The notes under the pieces were generated by a model. The model had not been told where the DNA came from, ran no database searches, and saw only the letters and a list, made by a program, of their open reading frames with translations. A stretch of DNA of 64,000 bases from Nocardioides_C sp963700955 (GTDB lineage: Bacteria > Actinomycetota > Actinomycetes > Propionibacteriales > Nocardioidaceae), in contig CAVOZH010000008.1 of the NCBI GenBank assembly GCA_963700955.1, positions 124,001 to 188,000 of the forward strand, written 5' to 3'. The position numbers and the translations under genes are program-made. Shown one piece after another: positions 52,801 through 60,412 of the stretch; the first letter of the stretch is position 1; each line of letters starts with the position of its first letter.

Positions 52801-53377
52801 GGTCGACCGAGGCCCCCACGTGGCCCTGATAGGCGATGTTGTGGATGGTGAAGACCACCGCGCACCGTTCCAGCTCAGCTGCGTGAGGGCCCTGTCGCAC
52901 CTCCTGGGAGATCAGCCCGCAGTGCCAGTCGTTCCCGTGGATCACGTCGGGTCGCCAGTCCGGATGGGTGGCGAGCGCGGCGACTGCCTTGGAGAAGAGC
53001 ACGAAGGGCAGCACGTCCTCTTCGTGGTAGCTGTAGGGAACCTCCCTCTCGAACCACCCTGTGCACCCCACGGTGTACACGTCGACGCCGTCGCGGTGTG
53101 CCAGGTGGGACACGTGCACCTTCTCCACGACGGTGCCCATCCGCACGTCCAAAGTCATGACCTGCGTGCCCGAGAGGCCGGGGTAGGCAGGCATGACGAC
53201 GCGGACCTCGTGGCCGAGCCTCGCGAGCTCCTTGGGGAGGGCATGGCTGACGTCCGCCAGGCCGCCGACCTTGACGAACGGGTAACACTCCACGGTCGCG
53301 AACAGGATTCGACCGTGCCAGTCCTCGGCGTGCTCGGGCACCGCCGGGTGGGCACCCACAGGCAGTTGTTCGCTCAT
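49829..53377 (-). CDS. glgA: Glycogen/starch synthase fused to a GH57-type glucanotransferase domain
   Basis: 1182 residues. Residues about 20-485 form a GT5 synthase: FATVECYPFVKVGGLADVSH (nucleotide-sugar Lys in KVGGL, 36-40), PLFGMVARLVPQKGVGLVRS, PSRFEPCGLTPLIALRYGTI and RQTGGMVDTV. A basic, Pro-rich linker (about 485-520) leads to a GH57 catalytic barrel (IPVPLALVHHANQYLITDGY, LDLIGGTYSENVLTAFDPR with a candidate nucleophile Glu, ILVYADDLEKTAGLGPW with the acid/base Asp), then a beta-rich C-terminal region (860-1182) like that of 4-alpha-glucanotransferases, with DVDGDGEAEVVLAND. It could both elongate and rearrange alpha-glucan. First gene of the operon. Confidence 0.9.
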   Translation of the reverse strand: MSEQLPVGAHPAVPEHAEDWHGRILFATVECYPFVKVGGLADVSHALPKELARLGHEVRVVMPAYPGLSGTQVMTLDVRMGTVVEKVHVSHLAHRDGVDVYTVGCTGWFEREVPYSYHEEDVLPFVLFSKAVAALATHPDWRPDVIHGNDWHCGLISQEVRQGPHAAELERCAVVFTIHNIAYQGHVGASVDLTIGLPPAGNLLARGVAFADQVSTVSPQYMAEILTPEHGAGMDALLRSRATDARGILNGVDYTEFTPAADPWIAKQYDESFILGKQINKRDLQAASGLETNPRRPLFGMVARLVPQKGVGLVRSALDDILARGAQVVIAGEGERRYRRELMTAGQRSPGSVAYHPSSDEGLARSIYAGADYFLAPSRFEPCGLTPLIALRYGTIPVVRQTGGMVDTVTDYTADSERGLGFVFRHRRVASLMEAVDRGLSVYHRSPEWHELQRRAMSADFSWRAPAQEYVSLYRTAMRSRSRPAPRVPRQRRHDVTPSNGAPARASRRPAPTKLPGRTTYDIPVPLALVHHANQYLITDGYRDREGISSLVHGYASLLQLHKRYRVPASLHLSGTLIEAAAWHHPWFLELVRDMHAAGLLDLIGGTYSENVLTAFDPRFNRRQLEEAFDLYEQHLGCAPGELKGCWVPERIWDPERVPDVLTNPELPNGGYRYVLLDDRLLYPTGGRYTGSDRELFDLADPASQPPADALRPYRIRGSRGLEVVPMSTRLRYWLPPQDQEHWRSLTRLTDLTLAPGDDAILVYADDLEKTAGLGPWRSDGLNRYETLLRWLVSQPKLVPVLLGDWLAQRRRPAAERSLEAGTFVELSQQWGAGEDYRGWATDPEWVRSRSHLDQARRAVEAAEQDAAAPGLLALAWKHLLASSYETAWRDTAAPDRPLAPWSKALASHARSSSAIVAAARWLGGPRRPAYAELTDVDGDGEAEVVLANDHLMALLTPHNGGRLVQLATRSPSGGALMIGNPSDDWNWQESVNRYMDEPANHPGALADAGFAHDRYDATLAATDDAALVDLVDVEEDSFLRGARKRLLLDADSAAMLVRYELPDGLSGLAVDVCLSPDYLTLLRNGRSGVRRIGGRTWRGVRNGPLAAWVALAAEEPTQWRAPPAGVGHGVVVRLRSTSSVFHLLLGVGDLDDEAAQLLIQRGREVLDRFPTAQDLDAGVRS

Positions 53378-53551
53378 GGCGAGTGGGTTACGAGCCCCGA
53401 TGACGACGCCCGTGGAAACGCAGTGAACTCATGTCTCCCCCAGCTTGAAGAGGCGTACTCCGCCACGTTCACACGTTGTTCACCCAAAGGCCATCACCTG
53501 CCGTCAGGGGATTGTGCCCACCCGAAGGGGCTAGTTCCCGGCGCTCTGAGT

Positions 53552-53573
53552 CTGCCGAGTCGCATCTCGGCAG
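53552..53573. other. Stable hairpin
   Basis: CTGCCGAG and CTCGGCAG pair perfectly around the loop TCGCAT; GGCGC/GCGCC outside can extend it with a bulge. No T-tract. May be a terminator or RNA structure. Confidence 0.35.
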
Positions 53574-53636
53574 CGCCTGGGTGTGCGCCGGCGGGGACGG
53601 CGTCGGAGCAGCCACGCCTTGCACTTCGCGACTATC

Positions 53637-53653
53637 TCTAGCAAACTACTAGA
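53637..53653. promoter_or_regulatory. TCTAG-N7-CTAGA inverted repeat
   Basis: Five-base arms around CAAACTA, in the AT-richer stretch upstream of the LLM monooxygenase remnant. Candidate operator for the original sulfur or flavin operon. Confidence 0.3.
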
Positions 53654-53743
53654 CATAAGGTTCATTGCGACGCAAACCACTGCGAATGAGCTCGACGGGT
53701 CGAAACCCGCCCGCCCGACCGCGGACAGCTCTGAGAGGACGTC

Positions 53744-54274
53744 ATGCCACTGAAGTTCCACTGGTTCCTCCCTACGAACGGCGACAGCCGGTACGTCGTC
53801 GGCGGCGGTCACGGCGTCACGACCGGCCGCGCGGGCGGCGACCGACCGGCCAACCTGCCCTACCTCGGCCAGATCGCCAGGAGCGCGGAGCAGCTCGGCT
53901 TCGACGCCGCCCTCACGCCGACGGGAGCGTGGTGCGAGGACGCGTGGCTGACCACCGCCATGCTGAGCAGCGTCTCGGAGCGGCTGAGGTACCTCGTCGC
54001 GTTCCGGCCGGGGCTCACGTCGCCCACGCTCGCGGCGCAGATGGCCGGCACCTTCCAGAACCTCTCCGGCGGCAGGCTGCTGCTCAACGTGGTCGTCGGG
54101 GGCGAGAGCCACGAGCAGCGGGCGTACGGCGACTTCCTCGACAAGGAAGGGCGCTATGCCCGGTGCGCCGAGTTCCTGCACATCGTGCGGTCGCTGTGGG
54201 CAGGCGAGACGGTCGACTTCCACGGCGAGCACCTCCAGGTCGAGGGCGCGACCCTCGCCCAGATCCCGGCGCCG
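53744..54274 (+). pseudogene. LLM-class flavin monooxygenase, 3'-truncated (SsuD-like)
   Basis: The first 177 residues match alkanesulfonate monooxygenase-like enzymes: FHWFLPTNGDSRYVVGGGHG, YLGQIARSAEQLGFDAALTP, FRPGLTSPTLAAQMAGTFQN, RLLLNVVVGGESHEQRAYGD and VDFHGEHLQVEGATLAQIP. After IPAPV the sequence passes in frame into a flavin reductase, so the second half of the barrel (about 180 residues) is gone. GAGAGGACG precedes the ATG. The product cannot be an active monooxygenase. Confidence 0.78.
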
Positions 54275-54548
54275 GTCAGCCTCGAGCCGGCTCTGGTGTC
54301 GTTCTCCCTAGCGAACTCTTCCTCGACCTGGCCGGCGCTACGGCGCGCCGCGCACCTCGGTCTGAGCGTGCTCGCCGACCACCACCACGCCGTCTGCCGT
54401 CAGCTGGCCGGGACGGCAGCGCGCCGCTTCGACCGCCTCGACCTCCGTACGACGGAGGCCGGCGCCATCCTCCTCGACGATGCCGTCGCGACGTTCGACT
54501 GCACGCTTCACCAGGAGGTAGCGGCAGGCGACCACACCATCGCCTGCT
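54275..54548 (+). pseudogene. Flavin reductase fragment, both ends missing
   Basis: In frame with the preceding remnant: VSLEPALVSFSLANSSSTWP, LRRAAHLGLSVLADHHHAVC, RRFDRLDLRTTEAGAILLDD and CTLHQEVAAGDHTIA. These are consecutive segments of HpaC/SsuE-like FMN reductases, from the V-S-(L)-x-P-x-L-V-S-F strand to G-D-H-T-I. The N-terminal 30 or so residues and the end after GDHT are lost. Reductases of this type normally serve the LLM monooxygenase encoded beside them. Confidence 0.72.
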
Positions 54549-55572
54549 GCCGTCGTACGACTCCATCGGCCTGTGGGCCCCGGTGCTGCTCGTCACGCTC
54601 CGAGTGCTCCAGGGCATCGGCGTAGGCGGGGAGTACGGCGGGGCGGTGCTGCTCGCCGTCGAGTACGCACCTGCGCACAAGCGGGGTCTCTACGGCAGCT
54701 TCGCCCACATCGGCGTTCCCGGTGGACTGTTCCTGGCCAGCGGAGCCTTCTCGCTGGCCAGCCTCCTGCCCGACGAGGCCTTCCTGGCGTGGGGGTGGCG
54801 TGCGTGCTTCCTCGCCAGCGTCCTGCTGCTGGCCATCGGGGCCTACATCCGGCTCTCCGTCATGGAGACCCCCGCCTTCGCCCGAGTTCAGGAGCGCAAG
54901 GAGGTCTCCCGGATCCCTCTCCGCGACCTCGTCGCTGCGCAGCCGAAGCGGCTTCTGCTCGGCATGGGGACGCGCTTCATCGAGGGGTTCACCTTCAACT
55001 TCTTCTCGGTCTACCTGCTGGCCTATGTCGTGACGAACCTCGCCCTGCCCAAGTCGCTGGCGCTCAACGGGATCCTGGTCGGAGCCGCGATCGGCGTCGC
55101 ACTGGTGCCGCTGTCAGGTGCGCTCTCCGACCGCCTCGGTCGAAAGCCGGTCTACCGGGTCGGTGCCTGGCTTGCACTGCTCTTCGCGTTCCCGGCGGCG
55201 GCGCTGGTGCAGTCGGGGAGCCACCTAGCCGTCTTCCTCGTCTTCGTCGCCGGGCTGGGCGTGCTGTACGGCATCGTGTACGGGCCGCTCGCGGCGTTCT
55301 GGTCCGAGCTTTTCGACACCCGGTACCGGTACACCGCGCTGAGCACGCTCTACCAGGTCTCCGGCGTCGTGGCCTCCGGCCTCACGCCACTGATCGCGGC
55401 CTGGCTGGTGAGCCGTGGCGGTGGGTCGCTGTGGTGGGTCGCCGCCTACAACGTCGCCGTCGCCGCGATCAGCCTGACCTCCGCGCGCTTGCTTCCCGAG
55501 ACGCGCGGCCGCGACCTGGACGAGGCGATCTCCGAGGAGGTCGAGCAGACGGTCGTTGCCACTGCCGCCTGA
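54549..55572 (+). pseudogene. MFS transporter fragment lacking the N-terminal helices
   Basis: From about 54549 a second frame encodes LLPSYDSIGLWAPVLLVTLR, GIGVGGEYGGAVLLAVEY and then helices 4-12 of a metabolite:H+ symporter, with LSDRLGRKPVYRVG and a normal C terminus LPETRGRDLDEAI. Compared with the intact paralog at 42310-43662 the first 105-115 residues (helices 1-3) are missing. There is no start codon with a ribosome site at the right place. Flavin reductase sequence runs into it at cacaccatcgcctgctg. Confidence 0.75.
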
Positions 55573-55644
55573 TCGTTCGACATCGCCGTACGGTGAGAAT
55601 CGTCCGTGTTGGTGACGGAGGGGCACCGTTGACCGCGCCGACGG

Positions 55645-56706
55645 TCACCCGGGGCGGACGGCGCCGGAGTAGGGCATCGAGAACACCGGAGCGACGAGGA
55701 CGCCGTCGCTCGGGTTCGCCGCGTGGACGATCTTGCCGTTGCCGATGTAGATCCCCACGTGGTGCACCGGCGAGTAGTAGAAGACAAGGTCGCCCGGCTG
55801 GAGCTGAGACTGGGACACGGCGGCGCCGGAGCTCATCTGCTGGGCCGCGGAGTGCGGCAGGCTGACCCCGGCCTGGCTCCAGGCCATCAGGGTCAGGCCG
55901 GAACAGTCGAACGCGCTGGGGCCGGTCGCGCCCCAGACGTAGGCGTCGCCCACCTGGGCGAGCGCGTATCCGACCGCGGCACCGGCGCGCCCGGACGCGG
56001 AGGACGTCGGCGCGGGTGCGGACGGAGTCGGAGCCGGCGGGCTCGGCGAGGGCGCCGGGCTGGGGTTGCGGCTCTGCTCGAGGGCACGGGACACCGCGGC
56101 GGCGCGCTCGGCGGCGTGGGCGGCAGCTTTGGCCTTCAGACGGTTGAGGAGGTCCTTGGCCTCGCCGGCCTTGTCGTCGATCCTCGCCTTCTGGGTGGCC
56201 AGCTCCTGCTTGGTCGCCGCGATCTGGGTCAGCTCGCGCTTCGCGGCCTCCTGGCGCACCTCGAGCTGTCGCGCCTGGGTGGCGAACTGTGTCTGCATCT
56301 CGTTCTGCTGGTCGTGGTACTGCGAGACGACGACCAGCCGCTCGAGGAAGGCGTCCGGACTGTCGGAGAGGGCGACCTGCGTCGCGGAGGAGAAGGCCTG
56401 TCCTTGGGACTGGGCGACCACCGCGGAGACGACCTGACTGCGAATGTCCTCCACCTGTTTCTGTTTCCGGTCGAGGTCCGCCCGGAGGGTCTTGAGACGA
56501 GTCTGTGCCTGCGCCAACCTCTCGCGGGCCTCGTTGGAGCGCTCCGCGGCCACTTCGGCATCGTGGTACAGAGCGTCGACCCGCGCCTGGACATCGTCGA
56601 TGTTCGGGTCGGCCGAGCTGGGCGACGCAGCGAGCATCGAGCCGCCGAGAGCGGTGATGCACAACATGGTGAGCAGGCGTGTGATGTGCTTCCGGCCGTC
56701 AGTCAC
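55645..56706 (-). CDS. Secreted NlpC/P60 peptidoglycan endopeptidase, RipA-like
   Basis: 353 residues. A signal peptide (LLTMLCITALGGSMLAASPS, cleaved after SSA near residue 32) precedes a long coiled coil (about 35-215, e.g. ARERLAQAQTRLKTLRADLD), a Pro/Ser linker (218-240) and a C40 domain with Cys in SAFDCSGLTLMAW, His in VHHVGIYIGNGK and IVHAANP. It cleaves D-Glu to diamino acid bonds in the stem peptide, for cell separation. The coiled coil resembles the autoinhibitory region of RipA. Start GTG 56706. A c-di-AMP riboswitch lies directly upstream. Confidence 0.92.
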   Translation of the reverse strand: MTDGRKHITRLLTMLCITALGGSMLAASPSSADPNIDDVQARVDALYHDAEVAAERSNEARERLAQAQTRLKTLRADLDRKQKQVEDIRSQVVSAVVAQSQGQAFSSATQVALSDSPDAFLERLVVVSQYHDQQNEMQTQFATQARQLEVRQEAAKRELTQIAATKQELATQKARIDDKAGEAKDLLNRLKAKAAAHAAERAAAVSRALEQSRNPSPAPSPSPPAPTPSAPAPTSSASGRAGAAVGYALAQVGDAYVWGATGPSAFDCSGLTLMAWSQAGVSLPHSAAQQMSSGAAVSQSQLQPGDLVFYYSPVHHVGIYIGNGKIVHAANPSDGVLVAPVFSMPYSGAVRPG

Positions 56707-56729
56707 GAGCGGAGCTCTCCCTCTTTGTC

Positions 56730-56870
56730 CTGACGCCTACCGGGTTAGCTGACGGGTTCGGGCGGCAAAGTCTCCCTACGCATCCGACTCGGACCGTGAG
56801 CCGGTCTTCGTCTCGCGCGATTCACCCCAGGAACGTGGGTCCCCGGCTCCGTACCCTGGATCCCTCTTCC
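56730..56870 (-). ncRNA. c-di-AMP (ydaO-type) riboswitch
   Basis: On the minus strand the leader of the NlpC/P60 gene carries the hallmark blocks of this RNA: a GGGACCC stem, GGGGTGAATCGCG (56816-56828), a variable arm, and near the 3' side CCCGTCAGCTAACCCGG followed by TAGGCGT (56733-56757). The class controls cell-wall hydrolase and potassium genes in actinobacteria and turns expression off at high c-di-AMP. Boundaries are estimated; a further stem may lie upstream of 56870. The remainder of the 378-bp gap (56871-57084) contains no gene. Confidence 0.82.
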
Positions 56871-57084
56871 CGGGGACGAACTCGGCGCGGCGCCCGAGTC
56901 GACCCCCTCTGGTCGGCTTCTGCGGACGCCTGCTTCAGATAGTCGACCGCATATATGCCGCGCAAACCTCCGGAGGCCACTTGATAGACCAGTTTCCGGA
57001 TATTCCGCCTGATGGCCCCACGTCCAGGGGCAGCCGTGCCGCCGGTCGCATCTCACGCCTGTGGGACGAAACAGGACGTCCGGG

Positions 57085-57393
57085 TCAGTACAGACGGGTG
57101 ACGCGGCAGTCTTGCTCGAGCACCCAGGTGCCGTCGGCCGCGGCCAGCACCCCGCGGGGTGGCCAAGGTTCCTCGCCGTGGAGTCGCGCGACCGAGACGA
57201 CTCGGATCGCCGCACCGGAGTCACGCAGCAGCACCGCGTCTGCAGTGGTCTCCCACTCGCGCAACATCGCAGCCAGCCGCGTGTAGGAGGTGGCCGCGGG
57301 TAGCCGAACCGGAAGCCGGTCCCTGTCCCGCAGGTGTCGTGCCAGCGCCTGGTCGAGCATGCGCGCGAAGGCGGCGGCTTCGAAGCTGCTCAT
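57085..57393 (-). CDS. Unknown 102-residue protein
   Basis: Family not recognised. SSFEAAAFARMLDQALARHL forms a helix, then RLPVRLPAATSYTRLAAMLR; the end VLAAADGTWVLEQDCRVTRL is beta-like. No signal peptide, metal site or membrane segment. ATG 57393 is taken as start; 12 more in-frame codons exist upstream. Independent transcription is uncertain. Confidence 0.55.
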   Translation of the reverse strand: MSSFEAAAFARMLDQALARHLRDRDRLPVRLPAATSYTRLAAMLREWETTADAVLLRDSGAAIRVVSVARLHGEEPWPPRGVLAAADGTWVLEQDCRVTRLY

Positions 57394-57654
57394 CTGCGCT
57401 GACACGGGCCGTAAACCTACTCCCCGCACGCAGTGCCGGCGGCGCCGGGTCAGGAGATGGACCAGTCGACCCTCCCGAGGAGACGGTCGGGCCGGGGCTG
57501 TGCTTGCTCCGCCTCGTGCACCTGACGGCTCCGAGCGATGGTGCGGGGGACTCGTGGCGCTTGACGTCGCCTGGGGAGGCGCTCAGAGTGATGAACGAGT
57601 GGGGCTGGCTGCCGATGGCACGGCAGGCTTCCGGATCGAGCACTGGAGCCCCAG

Positions 57655-58929
57655 ATGACGGAACGACGAGCAGGTTTCGCCCTCAGCCGGGTCGGTCTGG
57701 CGCGCGTGTGCATCGCCGCGTTGCTCGCGGTCGGCGGAGTCGCCCTCCCCACGGTCGCGACCGTCCCCGCGCACGGGGAACAGTCCCGTGCAGCGGGTGC
57801 GAGCAGCGGCTCCGACCACGCCGGCCTGCCCAGGCAGCTGCGCGCCGACCTCGAGGCATATCTACGGACGCATCGCCGGGCGGAGCACGTCTCGGCCGCG
57901 GCGTTGAGTGTGAGCCTGCCCGGTCATCGGGCCAGCATCGACGTGAGCGCCGGGACGACACGGTTCGGCGGCTCCCGCCCGGTGCGCACCAGCAGCGTCT
58001 GGCAGATCGGCAGCAACACCAAGGCGTTCACCTCGGTGCTCGTGCTGCAGCTGGAGGCGGAGCATCGCCTGTCGATCCACGACACGCTCGGGAAGTGGCT
58101 GCCGCAGTATCCGCAGTGGCGCAACGTCACGATCAAGAGGCTGCTGAACATGACCAGCGGCATACCGACGTACGACCAGCAGCCGGAGGCGCTCAAGCTC
58201 CTCGCGACCCACCCCTACCACTACTTCACGCCGCGGCAGCTGGTCTCGTACGTGGTCGGGCGCCAGGCCACGCACGGCTGGAGCTACTCGAACACCAACT
58301 ACGTCCTCGCCGAGATGATCATCGAGAAGGCGACGCACGACAGCTATCGGCACCAGCTCTACACACGCGTCATCGAGCCGCTGGGCCTGCGCGACCTCTA
58401 CTACAGGGCACACCTCTACCCGCGATGGGTGACTGCACGTGAGCCCGCCGGCTACTTCTTCGTGAACCAGGGACCGACGATCCCAGGGCTGGTGGGGCGA
58501 GACGTCAGTCGCTGGTCCTTGTCGTGGGCGCGGGGCGCCGGCGGGATCATCAGCACGACGCACGACATGACGCGGTGGGAGCGCGCGCTGTACGCCGGGC
58601 GCTTGCTGCCGCCGAGACAGCAGGCGGAGCTGCTGAGCCTGGTCTCGATGAAGACGGGCAAGCCGATCAAGCGCACGTCGTTGGCAGACCCAGGTGGGTT
58701 CGGCTTGGGCGTGGGCCAGGGCACGCATCCGACGTTCGGCAGGGTGTGGCTCTACGAGGGCGGCACGCTCGGTTTCCGCACGCTGCACGTCTACCTGCCG
58801 GATTCCGGGGTGATCATGGCCATGGGTCTGAACAGCTACCCCGCCAAGGACCGCATCGTGGCTCTGGCAGCGTCGGTGTACGACACGCTGCGATCGCACC
58901 GGGTCGTCCGTCCCGGACACCCGCGTTGA
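57655..58929 (+). CDS. Secreted serine hydrolase, class C beta-lactamase/DD-peptidase family
   Basis: 424 residues. Signal peptide (VCIAALLAVGGVALPTVATV, cleaved near residue 40), then the serine beta-lactamase-like domain: WQIGSNTKAFTSVLVLQ holds S-x-x-K, WSYSNTNYVLAEMII the Y-x-N, and VWLYEGGTLGFRTLHV replaces the usual H-x-G by E-G-G, as in many esterase-type members. It probably acts on peptidoglycan peptides, D-amino-acid peptides or esters in the envelope. It is followed after 52 bases by the PaaK-like gene. Confidence 0.88.
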   Translation: MTERRAGFALSRVGLARVCIAALLAVGGVALPTVATVPAHGEQSRAAGASSGSDHAGLPRQLRADLEAYLRTHRRAEHVSAAALSVSLPGHRASIDVSAGTTRFGGSRPVRTSSVWQIGSNTKAFTSVLVLQLEAEHRLSIHDTLGKWLPQYPQWRNVTIKRLLNMTSGIPTYDQQPEALKLLATHPYHYFTPRQLVSYVVGRQATHGWSYSNTNYVLAEMIIEKATHDSYRHQLYTRVIEPLGLRDLYYRAHLYPRWVTAREPAGYFFVNQGPTIPGLVGRDVSRWSLSWARGAGGIISTTHDMTRWERALYAGRLLPPRQQAELLSLVSMKTGKPIKRTSLADPGGFGLGVGQGTHPTFGRVWLYEGGTLGFRTLHVYLPDSGVIMAMGLNSYPAKDRIVALAASVYDTLRSHRVVRPGHPR

Positions 58930-58981
58930 GGGAGTACCGGGCTGTCGTGCCTGCCGCGCCGGCTTCACGGAGGATTGGACG

Positions 58982-60364
58982 GTGATCCGCCCCAGGCTCG
59001 AAGTGATCCGGATCGCCTGGGACGTATGGCGGGCTGGACGTGCTGACGCCGACGCAATCGCTGCTCGGCAGCGGTCGCGGCTGGACGAGCTCGTGAGATA
59101 CGCACGGTCGGCGTCGCCGTACTACCGCCGGCTCTACCGGGATCTGCCCCCGCACGTCACGGACTCCCGCAGGCTGCCTCCGGTGGGCAAGCGGGAGTTG
59201 ATGGAGCACTTCGACGAGTGGGTGACCGACCCGGACATCACCTTGAAGGGCCTGAGGCGGGACTTCCTCTCCGATCTCTCCTTGGTCGGCAGCCTCTACC
59301 TCGGGCGCTACCACGTGTTCACCACCTCCGGCACGACCGGAGAGCCCGCCGTCCTGGTGCACGACCCGGAGTCGTGGGCGGTGATGCAGGTAGTGGCCCG
59401 GCTCCGCGCACGGCCGTTGGTGAACCGGAGGACTCTGTATGCCGCGTTTCGACACGGACTCCGTACGGCAGCCCTGTTCGTCACTGGCGGTCACTTCGGC
59501 GGGTTGGTGCTCGTCGAGAGCGCGCGGCGGCGAAGCCCCTTCCTCGCGAGGCGGGTGCGTGTCTTCTCGGTGCTGAGACCTACCGCGGAGCTGGTGGAGG
59601 AGCTCAACGCCTTCCAGCCGACGATGTTGAACGGCTACCCCAGCGCGATGGCCCTGCTCGCCGCAGAGCAGAGGGCGGGCAGGCTGAGGATCCGCCCCTT
59701 ACTGGCGATGACGTCCGGAGAGCCGGTCACGGCCACGGCACGTCGGGAGATCGAGTCGGCGTTCGGCTGCCGGGTCCTGCAGGGATACGCCGCGTCGGAG
59801 GTCCCGGCCTTGTCGGTCCAGTGCTTGCACGGATCGTTCCACGTCAATATGGACTGGTACCTCTTGGAGCCGGTGGACGAGGACTACCGGCCCGTTCCTG
59901 CCGGGGTCACCTCCCACACGGTGCTGGTCACGAACCTCGCCAACCGGGTGCAGCCGGTGATCCGCTACGACCTCGGAGACCGCGTCGTGCTGGAGGCCGC
60001 ACCTTGCCCCTGCGGCAGCGCGCTGCCGGTCGTGACGGTGGAGGGTCGCACCAACGACGTCCTCTCGTTCGAGTCCACGGACGGTCGCGGGGTGACCGTG
60101 CTGCCGCTCGCCCTCGCCACGGTGATCGAGGAGACACCTGGGGTGCACCGGTTCCAGGCGATCGGTACCGGCCCGCGGACGTTGACGTTGCGGCTCGAGA
60201 CCGAACGAGACTTCGACGCTACGCAGGTGTGGAAGGCCGTGGACGACCGCCTGGGCGAGTTCCTCGTCGCCCACGGAGCCCTCCCGGTGTCCATAGAACA
60301 CGCCGTCGAGCCGCCTCATGCGGATCCCAGGAGCGGCAAGTTCACGCAGGTGTGGTCGGCCTGA
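58982..60364 (+). CDS. PaaK-like adenylate-forming enzyme (coenzyme F390 synthetase family)
   Basis: 460 residues, cytosolic. ATP loop FTTSGTTGEPAVLVHD, substrate-side NGYPSAMALLAAEQ, GYAASEVPALSVQC, the adenylate motif IRYDLGDRVVLEAAPCPCGS and a C-terminal domain with VEGRTNDVLSF. These motifs are those of phenylacetate-CoA ligase/F390 synthetase-like proteins; the acid substrate cannot be named. No phenylacetate pathway gene is adjacent. GTG 58982 is used, close behind GGAGGATTGGACG. Confidence 0.87.
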   Translation: MIRPRLEVIRIAWDVWRAGRADADAIAARQRSRLDELVRYARSASPYYRRLYRDLPPHVTDSRRLPPVGKRELMEHFDEWVTDPDITLKGLRRDFLSDLSLVGSLYLGRYHVFTTSGTTGEPAVLVHDPESWAVMQVVARLRARPLVNRRTLYAAFRHGLRTAALFVTGGHFGGLVLVESARRRSPFLARRVRVFSVLRPTAELVEELNAFQPTMLNGYPSAMALLAAEQRAGRLRIRPLLAMTSGEPVTATARREIESAFGCRVLQGYAASEVPALSVQCLHGSFHVNMDWYLLEPVDEDYRPVPAGVTSHTVLVTNLANRVQPVIRYDLGDRVVLEAAPCPCGSALPVVTVEGRTNDVLSFESTDGRGVTVLPLALATVIEETPGVHRFQAIGTGPRTLTLRLETERDFDATQVWKAVDDRLGEFLVAHGALPVSIEHAVEPPHADPRSGKFTQVWSA

Positions 60365-60412
60365 CCTCGCGCGCCGGGGGAGCGGTCCGCGACACGTCTG
60401 AGCGCTATAGCC

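Larger units (their letters stand above)
53378..53743. other. 366-bp divergent intergenic region
   Basis: Lies between the GlgA-GH57 operon and the fused-remnant locus. It is less GC-rich at 53630-53670 (ctagcaaactactagacataagg), fitting a promoter for the plus-strand remnants, and contains the hairpin at 53552-53573 and the inverted repeat at 53637-53653. No gene is evident. Confidence 0.5.

Noticed and set aside
56745..57224. Open frame of 159 codons on the minus strand upstream of the NlpC/P60 gene.
   Set aside because: It overlaps the riboswitch, has Arg/Pro/Ser-rich composition and no family likeness.
57450..57654. Short open frames on both strands before the serine hydrolase gene.
   Set aside because: None has a ribosome site, domain or normal residue composition.
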